In this document: positions 8,682 to 18,256 of the stretch, one piece after another | How positions within the stretch are numbered: position 1 is the first letter of the stretch | Layout: every line of letters starts with the position of its first letter | Source: Akkermansia muciniphila | GTDB taxonomy: Bacteria; Verrucomicrobiota; Verrucomicrobiia; Verrucomicrobiales; V1-33 | Assembly: GCA_943333275.1 (NCBI GenBank) | Contig: CALQSQ010000020.1 | Span: 1 to 63,073 of the forward strand | Direction: 5' to 3' | DNA: 63,073 nucleotides | Notes under the pieces: model-generated | The model's input: the letters and a program-made list of their open reading frames with translations, nothing else | What the model was told of the DNA's origin: nothing | The model's database searches: none | Position numbers and translations under genes: made by a program

Positions 8682-11600
8682 TTGGTGATGGGTTGGGATT
8701 GACGGAGGTAGGCGAAAAGGTGGCGGATTTCATCATCGGTGAGACCATCGGTCATGCCCTCGGGCATGAGGCTGACCCCGGTCGGTTTCATTTCACTGAT
8801 GTCCTTCTGGGCAAGGCGGATGTCGATGCCATCAAATCCGCGCAGCACGACGGTGTTGGCATCGCGCTCGGCCAGAAAACCACTCAGCGCCCGGCCATCC
8901 TTCGTCGTGATGATGTAATTCTCGAAGCCTTCGCGAATCTCCGCATTGGGATCGACGATACTGACGAGCATGGTGCCAAGGTCATCCCGCTGATAGGCCG
9001 TCAGGTCCGGTCCAATTTTCCCGCCCTTGAAAAACAACGTGTGACAGACCCCACAGCGCGACATGAAAAGCGGCTCACCCTTGTAGGCATCGCCCGGCTT
9101 CGTGGCCAGCACCGCCCGGATTTTCTCAATGCGCGGTTTGAAGCTTTCACGCGGCACCGCCGGGGGCTTTGCGAAAAGGGATTCGACCTGTTTCGCCAAT
9201 GCAGCATCGGCATGCGAACGCAGGCGGGTGAGCAAATCCGGCGTAAATTCCGTTTTCGAAATCCCCCCGGACTGCACCGCTTCCAGCGCCGCAAGACTGC
9301 CCTGCACCCGGCTCACCAGCAGTCCCAGCACGGATGGTTTAAGGTCTGGCGAGAAATGTTTCCAATTTCCAACCAAACTCTGCGAAATGGTCGGATCCTC
9401 ATACTGGGAGAGGGCACCGATGGCCGCCTTGAGGATGGGGAACGATTCTGGTTTCGGATCCGGTGCGGCAAGTAGTGCGAGCATGACCGGCACCACCTCA
9501 GGCCGGTGGATTTCCCCAAAGGCGCGGATGACCTCGATGCGTTTGATGGCATCTCCCTCGGGATTCGCAGCAAGCTTCAGCGCATCAGCCATGGCGGCGG
9601 GATCGCCCTGACGCAGGCGCAGGATCGGCGAGGCCAGACCGCTCTCCGTCAGCGCCAGTGCCAGTTCCTCGGGCAGCGAGGGAAGCGGCCGGCCTTTGAA
9701 GGCCAGATCAAATCCTTTGAGCAGGATCTGCTTGTCCTCAGCGGTGGGCGCGAGGGACAACAGTCTGGCGCAGATCAACAAATCCTGCCGTGTGCCCGCC
9801 GCTGCAAAGCGCCGCATGAGGCGCTCCGTCAGATGATTGCGCACCAGCGGCACAGACCAGAGCTTAGGGTCCTGACAGCCTTGCAAGATCAATTCCGAGG
9901 CGGTGGCACAGTGGGACTCCACCACATACCACAGCATCAGGGGAATGCAGGTATCGTCGCCATCGAGATCGCGGCGGGCGATCGCCTCTACCAGCGGCAA
10001 CGCCTGCACCGCCGGGAGTCGGCGGGCGGTGGAGACGATCTGCGCGCGCACTTCGGCATCGGGTTCGCTGGCTGCCAGCGCAAGAAGTTGCGCGTAAAAA
10101 GCATCGGAAATTTTCCGTTCATCCCCCATCAGACGGACCGTCCACGCACGAACCGGGGCGGATATATGGGTGAGGGTTTCCATGGCCATGGAATCATCGA
10201 AACGATTCATGCCATGCAGCGCCCAAAGGGCATCCAGCGAGGGATGGGTTTGCGGTAGTCGCGCCAGATTTTTCAAGGCATCCAGCACGCCCGCGTCCCT
10301 GCGCTCGCTCAACAACCTCACCGCCGTCTGCCGGTGCCACGCGGCCGGATGCGACAACGTTTGCACGAGTTCCATGGACGACATCGCGCTCAGATTGATG
10401 CGCTTCTCCAGGACTTTGTCCTTCCCCCTGAGTCGGTAAATGCGCCCGGTGTCAGGATCGATCTGACTCTGATAGTTCTGACCATGAGCGATGTATTCCT
10501 CGCGGAAATCCGCCACCATGATCGATCCATCTGGAGCATTAGCCAGGAACACGGGCCTAAACGTCTCGTCATCCGTCCACAGCGCATTGCCAATATCCTT
10601 GGTGACAAACGTGGAACCCGCCACCGTTCGCTCCGCCACAATGACCGAATGATGTAGCGGATCGACATTGAAGAACTTACCCATCCACCGTTCGGGCATT
10701 GCCGTGCCTTCCGACACGCACAACATGTGGGAAAAACGTGGGACGGGATTGGCGCTTTTCATGAAGGGGAGTTCCCCAAAGGCATAGGGATTTGGTGGAG
10801 GGCCGAACTTGCCCGGATCCTTTCCCTGCTTGAGAAACAAGCCATCCTGAATATGATGCCAACCGCGCGTCTCCCCGCCGTTGTGCCCGCTGTAAAGCCG
10901 ACCCTCCGCATCGAACGCCAGCCCGAAAGTATTGCCGCTGCCGTCGGCGAAGATTTCGTAAATTTTCTTTTCAGGATGATAGCGCCAGACCATGCAGCTC
11001 TCGTTATAGATGCCCGGTGCATTGGGTGGATCGATGCCCGGCCGCACCACGCGGCTGGTCGTCGTGCTGCCCTGCGCGCCGTAAAGCCAGCCATCGGGGC
11101 CCCAGACAATGCCATTTGCCACACTGTGCGTGTCTTCAAGACCAAAGCCCGCGAGCCGCACCTCCGGGTCCGCATCGGGCACATCATCGCCATTCGCATC
11201 CGGATAAAACAACAAATAGGGAGTGTGCATGACCCAGATGCCACCATGTCCCCGCACGACCGCATTGGCCATGTTCAAGCCGGTCAGGACATTTTTGTGC
11301 AGATCATAGATCCCGTCGCCATCGGTATCCTCATGCACGCTGATGATGTCCGCTCCGCAGTCATGATGCGGCGGAGCGGGAGGGACGCGATCGTATTTGG
11401 ATCGATAATACTGATCCCTCCCCAGCATTTTCAGGCCGGCCGGATAGGGATACTGCCGGTATTGCGCCACCCATAATCTCCCGCGTTCGTCAAAGCTGAA
11501 ATGGGTCGGCTGCGCCACCTGTGGTTCATGAAGCATTTCCTCGACTATCAAATCATCCTGTGTTTTCAGGAACGCCAACGCCTCCGCAGGCCCCACCTGC

Positions 11601-12202
11601 TTGCCCCGGATAAACTCTCCAGCGACTTGCATGGGAGTGGTGGAGAGGTGGAAATCCGTTTCGGTATAAAATGCCAGCGCTGGTTGTTCAGAAAAGGGTT
11701 TCATTTCCTCCGCCGACGGCTCCGTCCCGGTCACCTGCCACGCCGGACCGATGGAGATTTCATCGAAATACCCGGCCATCATCGGAGCCATACCCATTCC
11801 CTGCCTGGCCCCCTCTCCATCCAAACGGATGACAAAGGCATTGTAGGCCTTTTCCAGAATGCCTTTTGGCACTTTGAATCGCGCCGCTTTGTCGGCGGGG
11901 ATTTTTCCGCTCTCGATGATTTTCTGCCCATTCAACCAAACGGTCAGAGGGCCGGCAGTCGCCCGAAACGTCAGCGTCATCGAATCCCTCCAAAGATCCT
12001 TTTCCTGAGGAACCACCATGTTGTCGGGCGTCTTTATATAACACCGCAACCACCTCGATCCCTCCCCGGCTGGGACTGCCCCCCCGACCTCATAAGAGGT
12101 CCATTCCGCCCCTGGGGTTGATCCCAGAAACGCCCCCAGCAGCCACACCGAGCACACCAGCAAATTCCGCGAAGGATGAACATAACGAGAGCGAATGACC
12201 AT
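8678..12202 (-). CDS. PVC-type membrane/secreted dehydrogenase with HEAT-like repeats and C-terminal haem c domain
   Basis: About 1174 residues. Order of parts: export signal; a small beta domain (TVWLNGQKIIESG) at about 70-150; a propeller-like glucose/sorbosone-dehydrogenase-type domain (DERGRLWVAQYRQYP near 240, then VHEDTDGDGIYD, VANGIVWGPDGWLYGAQG, FGLAFDAEGRLYSGHNGG); an alpha-helical HEAT-like region at about 620-1000; and a cytochrome domain with CGVCH near 1050, distal Met candidates in SLMPEGM. This is the PVC-type haem-binding protein family found in many paralogues in these phyla. It is presumed to oxidise sugars outside the cytoplasm and pass electrons to its own haem. ATG 12202 was chosen because it precedes the hydrophobic signal; an in-frame GTG at 12211 is possible. 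Coupled to the following Gfo/Idh gene. Confidence 0.88.
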   Translation of the reverse strand: MVIRSRYVHPSRNLLVCSVWLLGAFLGSTPGAEWTSYEVGGAVPAGEGSRWLRCYIKTPDNMVVPQEKDLWRDSMTLTFRATAGPLTVWLNGQKIIESGKIPADKAARFKVPKGILEKAYNAFVIRLDGEGARQGMGMAPMMAGYFDEISIGPAWQVTGTEPSAEEMKPFSEQPALAFYTETDFHLSTTPMQVAGEFIRGKQVGPAEALAFLKTQDDLIVEEMLHEPQVAQPTHFSFDERGRLWVAQYRQYPYPAGLKMLGRDQYYRSKYDRVPPAPPHHDCGADIISVHEDTDGDGIYDLHKNVLTGLNMANAVVRGHGGIWVMHTPYLLFYPDANGDDVPDADPEVRLAGFGLEDTHSVANGIVWGPDGWLYGAQGSTTTSRVVRPGIDPPNAPGIYNESCMVWRYHPEKKIYEIFADGSGNTFGLAFDAEGRLYSGHNGGETRGWHHIQDGLFLKQGKDPGKFGPPPNPYAFGELPFMKSANPVPRFSHMLCVSEGTAMPERWMGKFFNVDPLHHSVIVAERTVAGSTFVTKDIGNALWTDDETFRPVFLANAPDGSIMVADFREEYIAHGQNYQSQIDPDTGRIYRLRGKDKVLEKRINLSAMSSMELVQTLSHPAAWHRQTAVRLLSERRDAGVLDALKNLARLPQTHPSLDALWALHGMNRFDDSMAMETLTHISAPVRAWTVRLMGDERKISDAFYAQLLALAASEPDAEVRAQIVSTARRLPAVQALPLVEAIARRDLDGDDTCIPLMLWYVVESHCATASELILQGCQDPKLWSVPLVRNHLTERLMRRFAAAGTRQDLLICARLLSLAPTAEDKQILLKGFDLAFKGRPLPSLPEELALALTESGLASPILRLRQGDPAAMADALKLAANPEGDAIKRIEVIRAFGEIHRPEVVPVMLALLAAPDPKPESFPILKAAIGALSQYEDPTISQSLVGNWKHFSPDLKPSVLGLLVSRVQGSLAALEAVQSGGISKTEFTPDLLTRLRSHADAALAKQVESLFAKPPAVPRESFKPRIEKIRAVLATKPGDAYKGEPLFMSRCGVCHTLFFKGGKIGPDLTAYQRDDLGTMLVSIVDPNAEIREGFENYIITTKDGRALSGFLAERDANTVVLRGFDGIDIRLAQKDISEMKPTGVSLMPEGMTDGLTDDEIRHLFAYLRQSQPITK

Positions 12203-12216
12203 GCTGGCCACCCTAG

Positions 12217-12237
12217 TCGACTCGCATATGCGGTCGA
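12217..12237. promoter_or_regulatory. Inverted repeat upstream of the haem dehydrogenase gene
   Basis: TCGAC at 12217-12221 and GTCGA at 12233-12237 flank a perfect 10-bp palindrome CGCATATGCG at 12223-12232, with one unpaired T. It lies in the 68-bp gap just upstream of the dehydrogenase start. No T-tract follows in either direction, so an operator is likelier than a terminator, but no regulator can be named. Confidence 0.35.
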
Positions 12238-12279
12238 GCTTAAATCATCGATTCCAACCACGCCTTTGCGCGTTGGCGA

Positions 12280-13596
12280 TTAATGCCTCCCGGCAAGCGC
12301 CGACCATCCTGAGAACATCATGAATCCAGCTAGAACCACAAGCAATACGCAGGAGATGTAAGGGGCGCGGCGCATGAATTCACCAAAGCCTGTAAAGCGT
12401 CGCTGAGCATGCCCTACACTCCACGCTGCAATGGCGCCCACCGTCACCATTGTGAGAGCCAGGCCGAAGCTAAAGGCCCCCACCATCGCAAAGCCCAGTG
12501 TAACGCGTTTGAGTTGTAGGCAGAGCAAAAGAATCGTAAAAGCGGCGGGGCAGGGCATCAGACCGCCGGTGATGCCAAAGAGAATGATTTGAGGCGTGGT
12601 GACGGTACGGTTGCCAAAGCGTTTAGCGATATCCTCGGCATGCGCCCGCTCGTGAGCGTCCTGATAGACATCATCAGGATCGATCACTTCCTGGGCGCAT
12701 GGGCCGTGATGGTCGTGATCCTCCGTGAAACGAAGTTTATAGGTATGGGAATGATCCCCATGGCTCATGATGATGGTTGCAAGGAACGCGTGCGGTTCGG
12801 GAAGCGGCGCGGTGGCTTCCCAGCATCCCAATGCCTCCACAAACAGAAATCGCTGTGCAGTGCCATCCAGACGGGCGGTTTCAATGGCCACCTTCGTATG
12901 CTTCGGCATTGCCACTGAAACTCCGGATGCCCTGCAGGGGTAGACTCGAAAGCGCGGGGAATCATCGGCTTCATGCACGGAAATTTCCAACCATCCATGA
13001 CCCGTATCCAACAACATCCCTCCGTGAGGGCCCCGTGCCGCAGGCTTTGTATCGGCTTCCATGCCGGGGGGAAGAATCAACCCGCCGGGAATCGGATCCG
13101 AATGGGAATGACTATGTGCGTGGGCCTGCTCCGGAAACGCGCTTTCTTCATGATCCGTCATCTGTGCAGGCTCCATGGCGGCTTTCGACTCATGCTCATG
13201 CTCATGCTCATGTTCATGCTCGTGGTGATGGTGATGATCTGCCGCCTCCCTCACCTCGCGTCGTGTCCTCAGAAACATCCACAGGGCCAAAAGCAAGATG
13301 AGCACGGCCGATCCAATTTGCAGATAAGGCTCGATATTCTCGGCATTCCATTGACTGCCATAATGCAGGGCCACGGCGGCAAGAATCCAAATCAACAACG
13401 AATGGGAAATGGCTGCCGACAATCCCAATAGCATGGCCTGCCAGACCGTCCCGCGAATCGCAATGATGAAGGCAGCCATCATTGTCTTCGAATGTCCCGG
13501 TTCCAATCCATGCAGGGCTCCCAGCAGAATGGCCGAAGGGATGAACAGCCAGAGATTGGCGGTTCCGTTTTGCAGGGCATGGACGAGATCGGGCAT
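12280..13596 (-). CDS. rcnA: RcnA-type nickel/cobalt efflux protein with an extra inserted domain
   Basis: From ATG 13596 the protein aligns by eye with E. coli RcnA from its first residues: IPSAILLGALHGLEPGHS at 19-36, then TMMAAFIIAIRGT. The second half carries YQDAHERAHAEDI, FGITGGLMPCPAAFT and TMVTVGAIAAWSV. It is an inner-membrane exporter that lowers cytoplasmic Ni/Co. E. coli RcnA has a His-rich loop between its membrane halves. Here the loop is greatly enlarged: a His/Glu run at 121-136, a His/Ser run at 159-166, then about 130 residues (167-296) of beta-rich sequence starting near RGPHGGMLLDTG and ending in a second His cluster. Total 438 residues versus about 274 in E. coli. The longer frame to 13731 adds a leader absent from RcnA. 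No RcnR or RcnR-type G-tract operator was seen. Confidence 0.9.
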   Translation of the reverse strand: MPDLVHALQNGTANLWLFIPSAILLGALHGLEPGHSKTMMAAFIIAIRGTVWQAMLLGLSAAISHSLLIWILAAVALHYGSQWNAENIEPYLQIGSAVLILLLALWMFLRTRREVREAADHHHHHEHEHEHEHEHESKAAMEPAQMTDHEESAFPEQAHAHSHSHSDPIPGGLILPPGMEADTKPAARGPHGGMLLDTGHGWLEISVHEADDSPRFRVYPCRASGVSVAMPKHTKVAIETARLDGTAQRFLFVEALGCWEATAPLPEPHAFLATIIMSHGDHSHTYKLRFTEDHDHHGPCAQEVIDPDDVYQDAHERAHAEDIAKRFGNRTVTTPQIILFGITGGLMPCPAAFTILLLCLQLKRVTLGFAMVGAFSFGLALTMVTVGAIAAWSVGHAQRRFTGFGEFMRRAPYISCVLLVVLAGFMMFSGWSALAGRH

Positions 13597-13783
13597 TGTG
13601 GGAGGGATGAGCTTGGAAATGAATCTGAGGGAGCCTAAAATGAAACTTCGTAATAGCGAGGAAACAAACGCGGTCAAAGCCCACCAAGCGCAGTAGATTT
13701 TCGGCACTGCGACAGATAATTTGCTTGTCATCCGAGCGCATTCCCATTTACAAGATGTGCACTCACCTTAATCCCATCTCAAA

Positions 13784-14272
13784 ATGAAAAAACTCCTCAG
13801 CATCTCGCTCCTCAGTATCTCCATGGCCTGTTCCACTCTCGCCGCCGAATCCCTCGGAGACCTCGCGCGGAGCGCCGGTCAGGATTGGATGGCTGGCAAA
13901 TGGGTCAGCACGGATGGGGGGGCCAGCCTCTCCTATGAATGGATTCTCGATCGTCATGCCGTGAGCATGACGTTTAAAATGGGTTCGCGCGAGTCCTCCG
14001 GACTGCTCACCCACACCCCGGGCACCGAAACCGTCAATTTCACCGCCGCTGACAATGCCGGCGGCATCACCACCGGCGTCTGGTCTGAAGAAGGTGGAAA
14101 TTTGGTGCTCAAGCTCAAGCATACCGAAGCCGAGGGCAAGGTCATTAACATGGCCCTGGTCCACGCCAAAACCGATGCCGACACCATGACCGTGAAGGTC
14201 TATGAAGTCACCGCGAGCGGCGCCCTGGAGTCCTCTGCCAAACTGGAGATGACCTACAAACGCCAGAAGTAA
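13784..14272 (+). CDS. Small exported beta-rich protein (DUF1579/lipocalin-like), function unknown
   Basis: A 162-residue protein with a clear signal peptide (MKKLLSISLLSISMACSTLA, cleavage likely before AES). The mature part, GQDWMAGKWVSTDGG...SYEWILDRHAVSMTF, resembles exported proteins with a small beta-barrel that begin with a (W)xxGxW motif and carry WxLDGR-like repeats. No catalytic residues stand out. It is divergent from rcnA across roughly 187 bp but there is no sequence reason to link them. The Cys in the signal region lacks a proper lipobox, so a lipoprotein is unlikely. Confidence 0.7.
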   Translation: MKKLLSISLLSISMACSTLAAESLGDLARSAGQDWMAGKWVSTDGGASLSYEWILDRHAVSMTFKMGSRESSGLLTHTPGTETVNFTAADNAGGITTGVWSEEGGNLVLKLKHTEAEGKVINMALVHAKTDADTMTVKVYEVTASGALESSAKLEMTYKRQK

Positions 14273-14322
14273 TCTGCGCCGCACCCCGCCATAGAGGGCG
14301 AGGTAACGAGACCCACACCGGT

Positions 14323-15567
14323 TTAGCCGCCCTGCCCCTGCACCACAGTGCGGGGAATCCCGCGCAGTTCAAAAACCCGCAGCACGGTTTCCTCAATCAG
14401 GTTGTTCGGACACGAGGCGCCCGCCGTAATGCCGATGACGATGGGTTCGGGGCTGGCGAGGCTTTTAACGTTGCTCGTGGTCTCGGATTTATGGTGGAGG
14501 TCGTAGTGCACGATCTGCTCCAGCGAAGTCAGGCAGGCGGCATCGCGGATGAAATATGTGGGCAGTTGCTCCTGGCCGATTTCCACCAGGTGGGCGGTAT
14601 TTGAACTGTTGTAGCCTCCGACGACCAGCAGCGCATCCAGCGGATCGCGCAGCATTTCATAAAGGGCATCCTGCCGTTCCTGGGTGGCCCCGCAAATGGT
14701 GTCAAAGTAGGTGAAATTTTCCTTCGCCAACTCTTCGCCATCCCGGTCCCGGACCGCCTGGGCAATCCGCCGTTCCAGTTCCTGGGTTTCGGATTTCAGC
14801 ATCGTTGTCTGGTTGGCCACGCCGACCCGCTGCAGGTGCACATCCGGATTGAAATCCGGGGAAACCGCCCCCTTGAATTTCTCCAGGAATTCCTCCCTGT
14901 TTCCACCCTCGCGAATGTAGTTACAAACATACTCACCATCCGCAATCGTCAGAATCACGAGGTAATGTCCGGTTCCGGCATCGCCCAGCGCACGTGAGGA
15001 GGTGGCCCGCGTTTCCTCATGCTGGGCCTTGCCGTGAATGATCGACGTGTAGCCGCGTTTGGCATAATCGCGAACGCGCCGCCACACGCTCATGACATCT
15101 CCACATGTCGTATCCACCACCATGCAGCCCTGCTCCTGAATGTGACGCATCGTCGAAGTCTCCGCACCGAATGCAGGAACAATTACCACGTCGTCCGATG
15201 ATAATTTCCGAATCAGCGCCTCGGGGACCGGATTGGGCATGAACTCGATGTCCATTTCCTTCAACTGCCGGTTCACTTCCGGATTGTGGATGATCTCCCC
15301 AATCAGGAAAAGTTTCTTGTCGGAGAAAACTTTGCGAGCCGCATAGGCCAGATCAATCGCCCGCTCCACACCATAACAAAATCCAAACTGCTTGGCCAGG
15401 CGGATGGTGGTATTGCCAATGCTCAGAATCCCTCCCGCGGCCCGGATCCGCTCCACCACACTGCTGCGGTAATGCGTTTCCACTTCAGCCTGCACCCGGG
15501 CCATGACTTCCGGAGTGCGGACGTTGACTTTGCGCTGGGCGGGAGTGTTCTGATGAGTGGTTGCCAT
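14323..15567 (-). CDS. ispH: 4-hydroxy-3-methylbut-2-enyl diphosphate reductase
   Basis: IspH (LytB) performs the last step of the MEP pathway, reducing HMBPP to IPP and DMAPP with a [4Fe-4S] cluster. The three cluster cysteines are visible in FGFCYGVERAI, DTTCGDV and ASCPNNLIEE. Other family segments are GEIIHNPEVN and VGGYNSSNT. From ATG 15567 it is about 414 residues, longer than E. coli IspH (316). The extra length is mainly an N-terminal extension (about 70 residues before the first Cys motif) and a middle insertion, as in some cyanobacterial and plant-like versions. The in-frame ATG at 15606 would add 13 residues with no support. It stands alone, divergent from tatD. Confidence 0.93.
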   Translation of the reverse strand: MATTHQNTPAQRKVNVRTPEVMARVQAEVETHYRSSVVERIRAAGGILSIGNTTIRLAKQFGFCYGVERAIDLAYAARKVFSDKKLFLIGEIIHNPEVNRQLKEMDIEFMPNPVPEALIRKLSSDDVVIVPAFGAETSTMRHIQEQGCMVVDTTCGDVMSVWRRVRDYAKRGYTSIIHGKAQHEETRATSSRALGDAGTGHYLVILTIADGEYVCNYIREGGNREEFLEKFKGAVSPDFNPDVHLQRVGVANQTTMLKSETQELERRIAQAVRDRDGEELAKENFTYFDTICGATQERQDALYEMLRDPLDALLVVGGYNSSNTAHLVEIGQEQLPTYFIRDAACLTSLEQIVHYDLHHKSETTSNVKSLASPEPIVIGITAGASCPNNLIEETVLRVFELRGIPRTVVQGQGG

Positions 15568-15674
15568 GAGGGATCGGATCTTGGGGCGGAAAACCCACGC
15601 TAGCACAGGGGCCGGCCAATGTGCACCTGATTTTCCTGTTGAGACCCGGGTCGCACGCCGTTAGGGCGTGACCC

Positions 15675-16460
15675 ATGTTGATCGATACCCACTGCCACCT
15701 CCATTCCTCGCGGTTTAAAAAAGACCTGCGCGACGTCGTGGCCCGGGCCGTGGATGCCGGCGTCACGCAGATGATTGCCGTGGGATGTGATGTGGAAAGC
15801 TCCCGTCAAGCCGTGGCTATCGCGGAGGCGCACCCCGAGGTTTATGCCACTGTCGGAGTGCACCCCTGCTACGTCATGGAAGTGACGCAGCCCGATTGGC
15901 TGGAGCAAATTCAAACCCTCGCGCAGCACCCCCTTGTCGTCGCCCTGGGCGAAATGGGACTCGACTACCACCACGCACCCCCGGAGGGCACGTCCTGGGA
16001 AACTTACAAAAGCGTCCAGGCCGATTTCTTCAGACGGCAAATGGACCTCGCCTTCAGCCTCCACAAAAACATCGTCGTCCACCAACGCAACAGCCTGGCC
16101 GATGCCGTGACCATGGTCTCAGAATTCAATGGAAGACTCAGCGCCCAGTTTCACTGCTTCATCGATTCCTGGGCGCAAGCCCAACCCCTGCTGGAGCAAG
16201 GCCATGTCATCTCCTTCACCGGCATCACCACCTACCCCCAGGCCCCCGAAGTCCTCCAGTGCGCCGTGGATGCCACCGCCGGAAGTTTCATGCTGGAAAC
16301 CGACTCGCCCTACCTCAGCCCGCAGGCCAAACGCGGCCAGCGCTGCGAGCCAGCCTTCGTTAGAAATACCGCCGAAGCCATCGCCGCTGCGCGGGGCGTG
16401 ACCTTGGAAATGCTCGCCCACGAAACGTCGCAAAGAGCCCGCGACTTCTTTGGCCTGTGA
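15675..16460 (+). CDS. TatD-family metal-dependent hydrolase/deoxyribonuclease
   Basis: A 261-residue TIM-barrel amidohydrolase-like protein. The metal ligands are in place: DTHCHL at residues 4-9 (HxH), GEMGLDYH (Glu), VVHQRN (His), QFHCFIDS (His) and LETDSPYL (Asp). TatD-type enzymes have Mg-dependent 3'-5' exonuclease activity on single-stranded DNA/RNA. Which of the paralogous groups (TatD, YcfH, YjjV) this belongs to cannot be told by eye, so no symbol is given. The start MLIDTHCHL matches the usual family N-terminus exactly. Confidence 0.9.
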   Translation: MLIDTHCHLHSSRFKKDLRDVVARAVDAGVTQMIAVGCDVESSRQAVAIAEAHPEVYATVGVHPCYVMEVTQPDWLEQIQTLAQHPLVVALGEMGLDYHHAPPEGTSWETYKSVQADFFRRQMDLAFSLHKNIVVHQRNSLADAVTMVSEFNGRLSAQFHCFIDSWAQAQPLLEQGHVISFTGITTYPQAPEVLQCAVDATAGSFMLETDSPYLSPQAKRGQRCEPAFVRNTAEAIAAARGVTLEMLAHETSQRARDFFGL

Positions 16461-16589
16461 GTCACTCCATCGGGCATGCGGAATTTTCCTCCCTGGGCAG
16501 CGAAAAGCGGGGATTCCAAAAATCGCCCATTTTTCTCATAAAGTGCTATTGTGAAAGGGCCCACGCCACCGCAGCGTATTCCCTGCAAG

Positions 16590-18242
16590 ATGAAAAACTT
16601 TTTCGCACAAAAATCATTTCTGGAATGGCTCAGAAATGGGCTTCTTCTGGCTGCCATTCTAACGGGCAGCGGCCTGGCGATCGGGCGGTTATGGTCGCCG
16701 CATATGCTTCCCGCAAGGGCCATGACGCCTTCCGCAAATGAATCGGTGGAGGGTATCAGCCGGGTGGTGACGCAGCTGAACGAGGCCTTTGCGGAGGAGT
16801 GGCGGAAGCAGGGTCTGCAACCTGCCGCTCCGGCCCCCATGCTCGCGGTGGCGCGGCGTCTGTCGCTGGCGCTGACCGGAACCGTTCCTTCAGTGCAGGA
16901 AATTCGCAGTCTGGAAGCCCAGCCGGAGGGGGAGCAACTCCAATGGTGGATCTCACGACTGCTGCCGGACCGCCGTTACAGCGATTACTTTGCGGAACGC
17001 TTCGCGCGGGCCTTTGTGGGTGTTGAGGACGGTCCGTTTATCGTCTACCGCCGCCGCCGCCTGGTGGACTGGATGAGCGATGCCCTTTCGGCAAACCGTC
17101 CCTATGACCAGATGGTGCGGGACCTCATCGATGCGAAGGGAGTGTGGACAACGCATCCGGAGGTGAATTTCGTCACCGCGACCGTCGTGCCCGAAAAAGG
17201 CCCGGACAAGGCCAAGCTGGCGGCACGCGTCAGCCGTGCCTTTCTGGGGGTCCGCATCGACTGCGTGGAGTGCCACGACGGCAAGCTCGGCAGCACCTGG
17301 AAGCAGCGGGATTTCCATCAACTGGCCTCGTTTTTCGGCCAGACCGAAAACTCCCTTGGTGGCGTTCAGGACAACCCCAAGCTTCAGTATGAATATCGTT
17401 TCCTGAAGAAAAAGGAAACCGAGACGGTGCCTGCCGTCGTGCCCTGGGATCCGGAACTCATGCCGCAGGATGGGGCCGCGCGCGAACGTCTCGCGAAGTG
17501 GGTGACCGCGCCGGGCAACCGGCCGTTTGCGCGGGCCATCGTGAATCGTGTGTGGGCACTGATGTTCAATAAACCTCTGGTCACCCCTGTGGACAGCATT
17601 CCCCTCGAGGGGCCGTTTCCACCGGCACTGGAAATTTTGGCCAATGACTTCACGGCACATGGCAGCGATCTGCGACGGCTCATCCGGGTCATTGCAACGA
17701 CCCAAGTCTTCCAACTCGACAGCCGGCCTGCCAATCCCGATCCGGCCGCCACGGCCGAAACTGACGCACACTGGGCCTCCTTTCCAATGACGCGGCTGCG
17801 CTCTGACCAGGTGGCCGGCAGTGTGGTCCAGGCCTCATCACTCACCACGCTGGACGCGGAGACTCACATCATTTACCGCCTCAAGCGTCTCATCGACACG
17901 GGAGGATTTCTCAAACGCTACGGTGATTCCGGCGAGGATGAATTTGGCAGTCAGAGCGGCACCATTCCCCAGCGCCTGCTCATGATGAATGGGGAGGTCG
18001 TGCAGGGCCATGTGCAGCCGAACCCGGTCTTCAATGCCTCCGCGCGCATTGCCACGCTGGCACCGGACGATGCCTCCGCCGTGGAAACCGCCTACCTGGC
18101 CGTCTTCAGCCGCAGGCCCACCCCGGAGGAGACAGCTTATTTCACCGGTAAACTCCAGGGCACCGCCGACCAGCGCGGGGAAGCCATGGCCGATCTTTAC
18201 TGGACGCTGATGAACTCGACCGAATTTTCCTGGAACCATTAA
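16590..18242 (+). CDS. DUF1549/DUF1553 protein with a CxxCH motif (short PSD1-like form)
   Basis: About 550 residues from ATG 16590. A membrane-anchor or signal segment (residues about 13-30) precedes a DUF1549-like region with RRLSLALTGTVPSVQEIRSLE. CVECH then follows at residues 225-229, in the usual VDCxxCH context before the DUF1553 part (NRPFARAIVNRVWALMF, LIRVIATTQVFQLDS). It lacks the N-terminal PSCyt1 cytochrome and the LamG domain present in its larger relative at 54.2 kb. These planctomycete/verrucomicrobial proteins are exported and of unproven function; paired with DUF1501 they are often proposed to process sulfated polysaccharides. The DUF1501 gene follows 14 bp downstream. An upstream ATG at 16551 is out of register with the signal. 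Confidence 0.87.
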   Translation: MKNFFAQKSFLEWLRNGLLLAAILTGSGLAIGRLWSPHMLPARAMTPSANESVEGISRVVTQLNEAFAEEWRKQGLQPAAPAPMLAVARRLSLALTGTVPSVQEIRSLEAQPEGEQLQWWISRLLPDRRYSDYFAERFARAFVGVEDGPFIVYRRRRLVDWMSDALSANRPYDQMVRDLIDAKGVWTTHPEVNFVTATVVPEKGPDKAKLAARVSRAFLGVRIDCVECHDGKLGSTWKQRDFHQLASFFGQTENSLGGVQDNPKLQYEYRFLKKKETETVPAVVPWDPELMPQDGAARERLAKWVTAPGNRPFARAIVNRVWALMFNKPLVTPVDSIPLEGPFPPALEILANDFTAHGSDLRRLIRVIATTQVFQLDSRPANPDPAATAETDAHWASFPMTRLRSDQVAGSVVQASSLTTLDAETHIIYRLKRLIDTGGFLKRYGDSGEDEFGSQSGTIPQRLLMMNGEVVQGHVQPNPVFNASARIATLAPDDASAVETAYLAVFSRRPTPEETAYFTGKLQGTADQRGEAMADLYWTLMNSTEFSWNH

Positions 18243-18256
18243 CTCCGCATTGCCCC

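Noticed and set aside
13597..13783. Search for an RcnR operator (G-run between TACT and AGTA) upstream of rcnA
   Set aside because: No such site was found in the divergent spacer; regulation remains unknown.
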